Shown one piece after another: positions 62,630-64,000 of a stretch of DNA of 64,000 nt (position 1 is the first letter of the stretch; each line of letters starts with the position of its first letter). The stretch is from assembly GCF_020184175.1 (NCBI RefSeq), contig NC_065530.1, positions 29,117,260 through 29,181,259 on the forward strand, read 5' to 3'. The notes under the pieces are model-generated. The model saw only the letters and a list, made by a program, of their open reading frames with translations, was not told the origin of the DNA and did not search any database. This DNA is from Aphis gossypii (Eukaryota; Arthropoda; Insecta; Hemiptera; Aphididae). The translations under genes were made by a program, and so were the position numbers.

Positions 62630-63330
62630 TTCGATCATATCGTTAAATACATTATGGTGTATAAACTAGAGATGGCGATTGCGAACCTATATAATACGTG
62701 TATCAGACCAAGGCACATAAAACTGTTGAAAAAAAGATCATTTGTAGGTGTTTTTTTTTAGTTTATTCAGAAAAAATGGTCATCAAATTAGTCAAATTAA
62801 TCAGAATTTTTATTTGATACGCGGTTATAGAAAGATTAGTTTGCTTAACTACACTGTCCACTACTACGTGAACTAGCGGAAACAACAACGAAGACGTAAA
62901 GCAGACAGTTAGATCGAAAATCAAACGATACGACGGACGCAGGAAAAAATAACGAAAATAACCATAATTCATAATATGACTAACCGATGACGGACAATAT
63001 CACGGTTATCAATTCACGAGTATACTGTATATTATAAATAATAATACGTGAGCCGCAGTCACTGAATGTAAACTATCAAATCAACCGCCGGCCAAATAAT
63101 TTAAGACAGTAACGTCGTTCGACATGCCAAGTCCAAAAATTTAACTCGGTCAATTATGATATTTAATGATTGGTGAAATATAGTATTAAACCATGGTTAC
63201 AATGGCCAATCAAAATATAATAAAAGCCACACGACTGTATAAACCCGGCTTTAATCACTATATGACAGATAACCGCGATGATTTCCCTCAGCCGATCTGA
63301 AAAAAATTCTGTCGTCGTTGACCTTTTTTC
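62630..63330. promoter_or_regulatory. GC/CpG-elevated block, possible promoter
   Basis: About 700 bp with more G+C and CpG than its flanks. It includes a CCAAT word (63208-63212) followed by TATA-like words (ataataaaag, then tgtataaac) within 40 bp on the plus strand. It also carries the two minus-strand ATG frames below, so direction is uncertain. No initiator is recognised. Confidence 0.2.
62763..62972 (-). CDS. 69-aa ATG-led frame
   Basis: Starts MNYGYFRYFFLRPSYRLIF, then DLTVCFTSSLLFPLVHVVV (a possible membrane segment at residues 20-40), and ends NLTNLMTIFSE before TAA. Codons in the first half are GC-richer than AT noise. No family recognised. It may be a short gene, an exon, or a chance frame in a GC-richer block. 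Confidence 0.2.
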   Translation of the reverse strand: MNYGYFRYFFLRPSYRLIFDLTVCFTSSLLFPLVHVVVDSVVKQTNLSITAYQIKILINLTNLMTIFSE

Positions 63331-63366
63331 CATATCAATATGGTTATGAATAAAAAAAACATGCAT
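63163..63366 (-). CDS. 67-aa ATG-led frame with internal acceptor
   Basis: Starts MHVFFIHNHIDMEKRSTTTE, then DRLREIIAVICHIVIKAGF, and ends ILYFTNH before TAA. A very good acceptor (acagaattttttttcag-like tract, cut near 63297) lies inside, so the real unit could be an exon starting at DRLREII. It is 190 bp upstream of the previous frame on the same strand, and the two may be exons of one gene. Family unknown. Confidence 0.22.
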   Translation of the reverse strand: MHVFFIHNHIDMEKRSTTTEFFSDRLREIIAVICHIVIKAGFIQSCGFYYILIGHCNHGLILYFTNH

Positions 63367-63369
63367 TTT

Positions 63370-64000
63370 TTTTTTGTATATTTACTCAATGTTGAGAAAA
63401 CCTTTTCATACGGTTTTGCCTCTCATACGGGATTACTCCACTTTTCCTAACAATATATTTATTTTTAAAATTTACCTTCGATAAAACCGTCTACCATCCC
63501 AGGATAGGTAGCAATTTAAGTACCTAAATATTTATACACGTAAAGATAACCTTTCAATATCAATTTGCTACTATACGGATATTCTCGTTGATTTTGCAGT
63601 TCATTTCATGAAATTTGCTAAAATCCATTTTTAAAAATCATTATTAAAATTAAAAGTTATGGTATAGAAATAAAGATAAAACTGTTATTTTTTATTTAGT
63701 ATACAATATAAAATGATGAATTTGTTTTCCAATTTTTTTTTCTATCATACCTAGTATAATTTAAAACTTTTCAACTTTTCAACTACATTGCAAATATTTT
63801 TTGAGTCATTATCAATGTAAATTCAAAAAAAATAAATAAATTGTATAAACAAGTTTTTTCCAATAATGATACTTTTTTATCATATTATAATTTTTTAGTA
63901 TACGTTCACTTGGATATAATTATATAAGTTCAACCAATTGTTTTCGTGAGATAGCAATTTATTTTCAAACTTGAATTTCCGCGTTTTTTACAGAATTACC
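63370..64000. other. AT-rich DNA, no gene seen
   Basis: Low-complexity AT sequence to the end of the window. Confidence 0.6.

Noticed and set aside
1..64000. Bacterial operons, phage, CRISPR arrays or endosymbiont DNA
   Set aside because: No long frames, ribosome-binding sites or regular repeat-spacer pattern. An AT-rich endosymbiont genome would still be densely coding.
1..64000. Stop-free length as proof of coding
   Set aside because: A rough estimate gives about 30 runs of 65 or more codons by chance at this composition, so length was not used alone.

Overview
The window is very A+T-rich (roughly three quarters A+T by eye) eukaryotic nuclear DNA. It has long poly-A/poly-T tracts, AT microsatellites, one strongly CpG-rich patch and no long reading frames. 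I see no operon structure, rRNA, tRNA or CRISPR. The composition, the frequent 'taggtacctat'-type words and a repeat whose ends read gattctgagcggag (a phrase I associate with aphid genomes) suggest an insect, most likely an aphid. That assignment is inference.

No complete gene can be read. The window looks like intergenic or intronic DNA with decayed mobile-element pieces and possible scattered exons. Stop-free length is weak evidence here. At this base composition about one random codon in 12 is a stop, so in six frames of 64 kb I roughly expect about 30 stop-free runs of 65 codons or more, about 6 of 84 or more and about 2 of 94 or more. Coding calls therefore rest on residue make-up, local G+C, splice-like borders and frames that tile one strand, and they carry low confidence.

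Layout. 1-9.0 kb: AT desert with a short ATG-led peptide (2.5 kb) and a GC-richer block (5.8-6.0 kb). 9.1-9.7 kb: plus-strand frames tile a probably decayed coding region, perhaps a non-LTR retroelement endonuclease. 10.6, 12.2-12.3, 14.3 and 17.5-17.8 kb: short coding-like blocks, the 12.3 kb one resembling a PIF/Harbinger transposase segment. 18.8-19.6 kb: inverted repeat pair. 23.0-24.3 kb: GC-elevated block and a minus-strand remnant. 24.76-25.86 kb: 1.1-kb element with matching inverted ends; a related end lies at 58.76 kb. 26-33 kb: several coding-like pieces, including a 150-nt minus-strand segment with good splice borders but one in-frame stop (31.0-31.1 kb) and a plus-strand tiling region (32.0-32.9 kb). 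37.3-37.7 kb: two plus-strand candidate exons. 38.7-48.8 kb: scattered fragments. 52.8-53.35 kb: CpG-rich island with splice donors on both strands, the best promoter or first-exon candidate. 54.2-55.8 kb: GC-richer patch and a protein-like minus frame. 57.6-59.4 kb: repeat-derived fragments. 62.6-63.4 kb: GC/CpG-elevated block with two ATG-led minus frames.

Nothing shows a demonstrable new biological system. The most testable leads are the CpG island, the 31-33 kb cluster, the 37.3/37.66 kb exon pair and the inverted-repeat elements.
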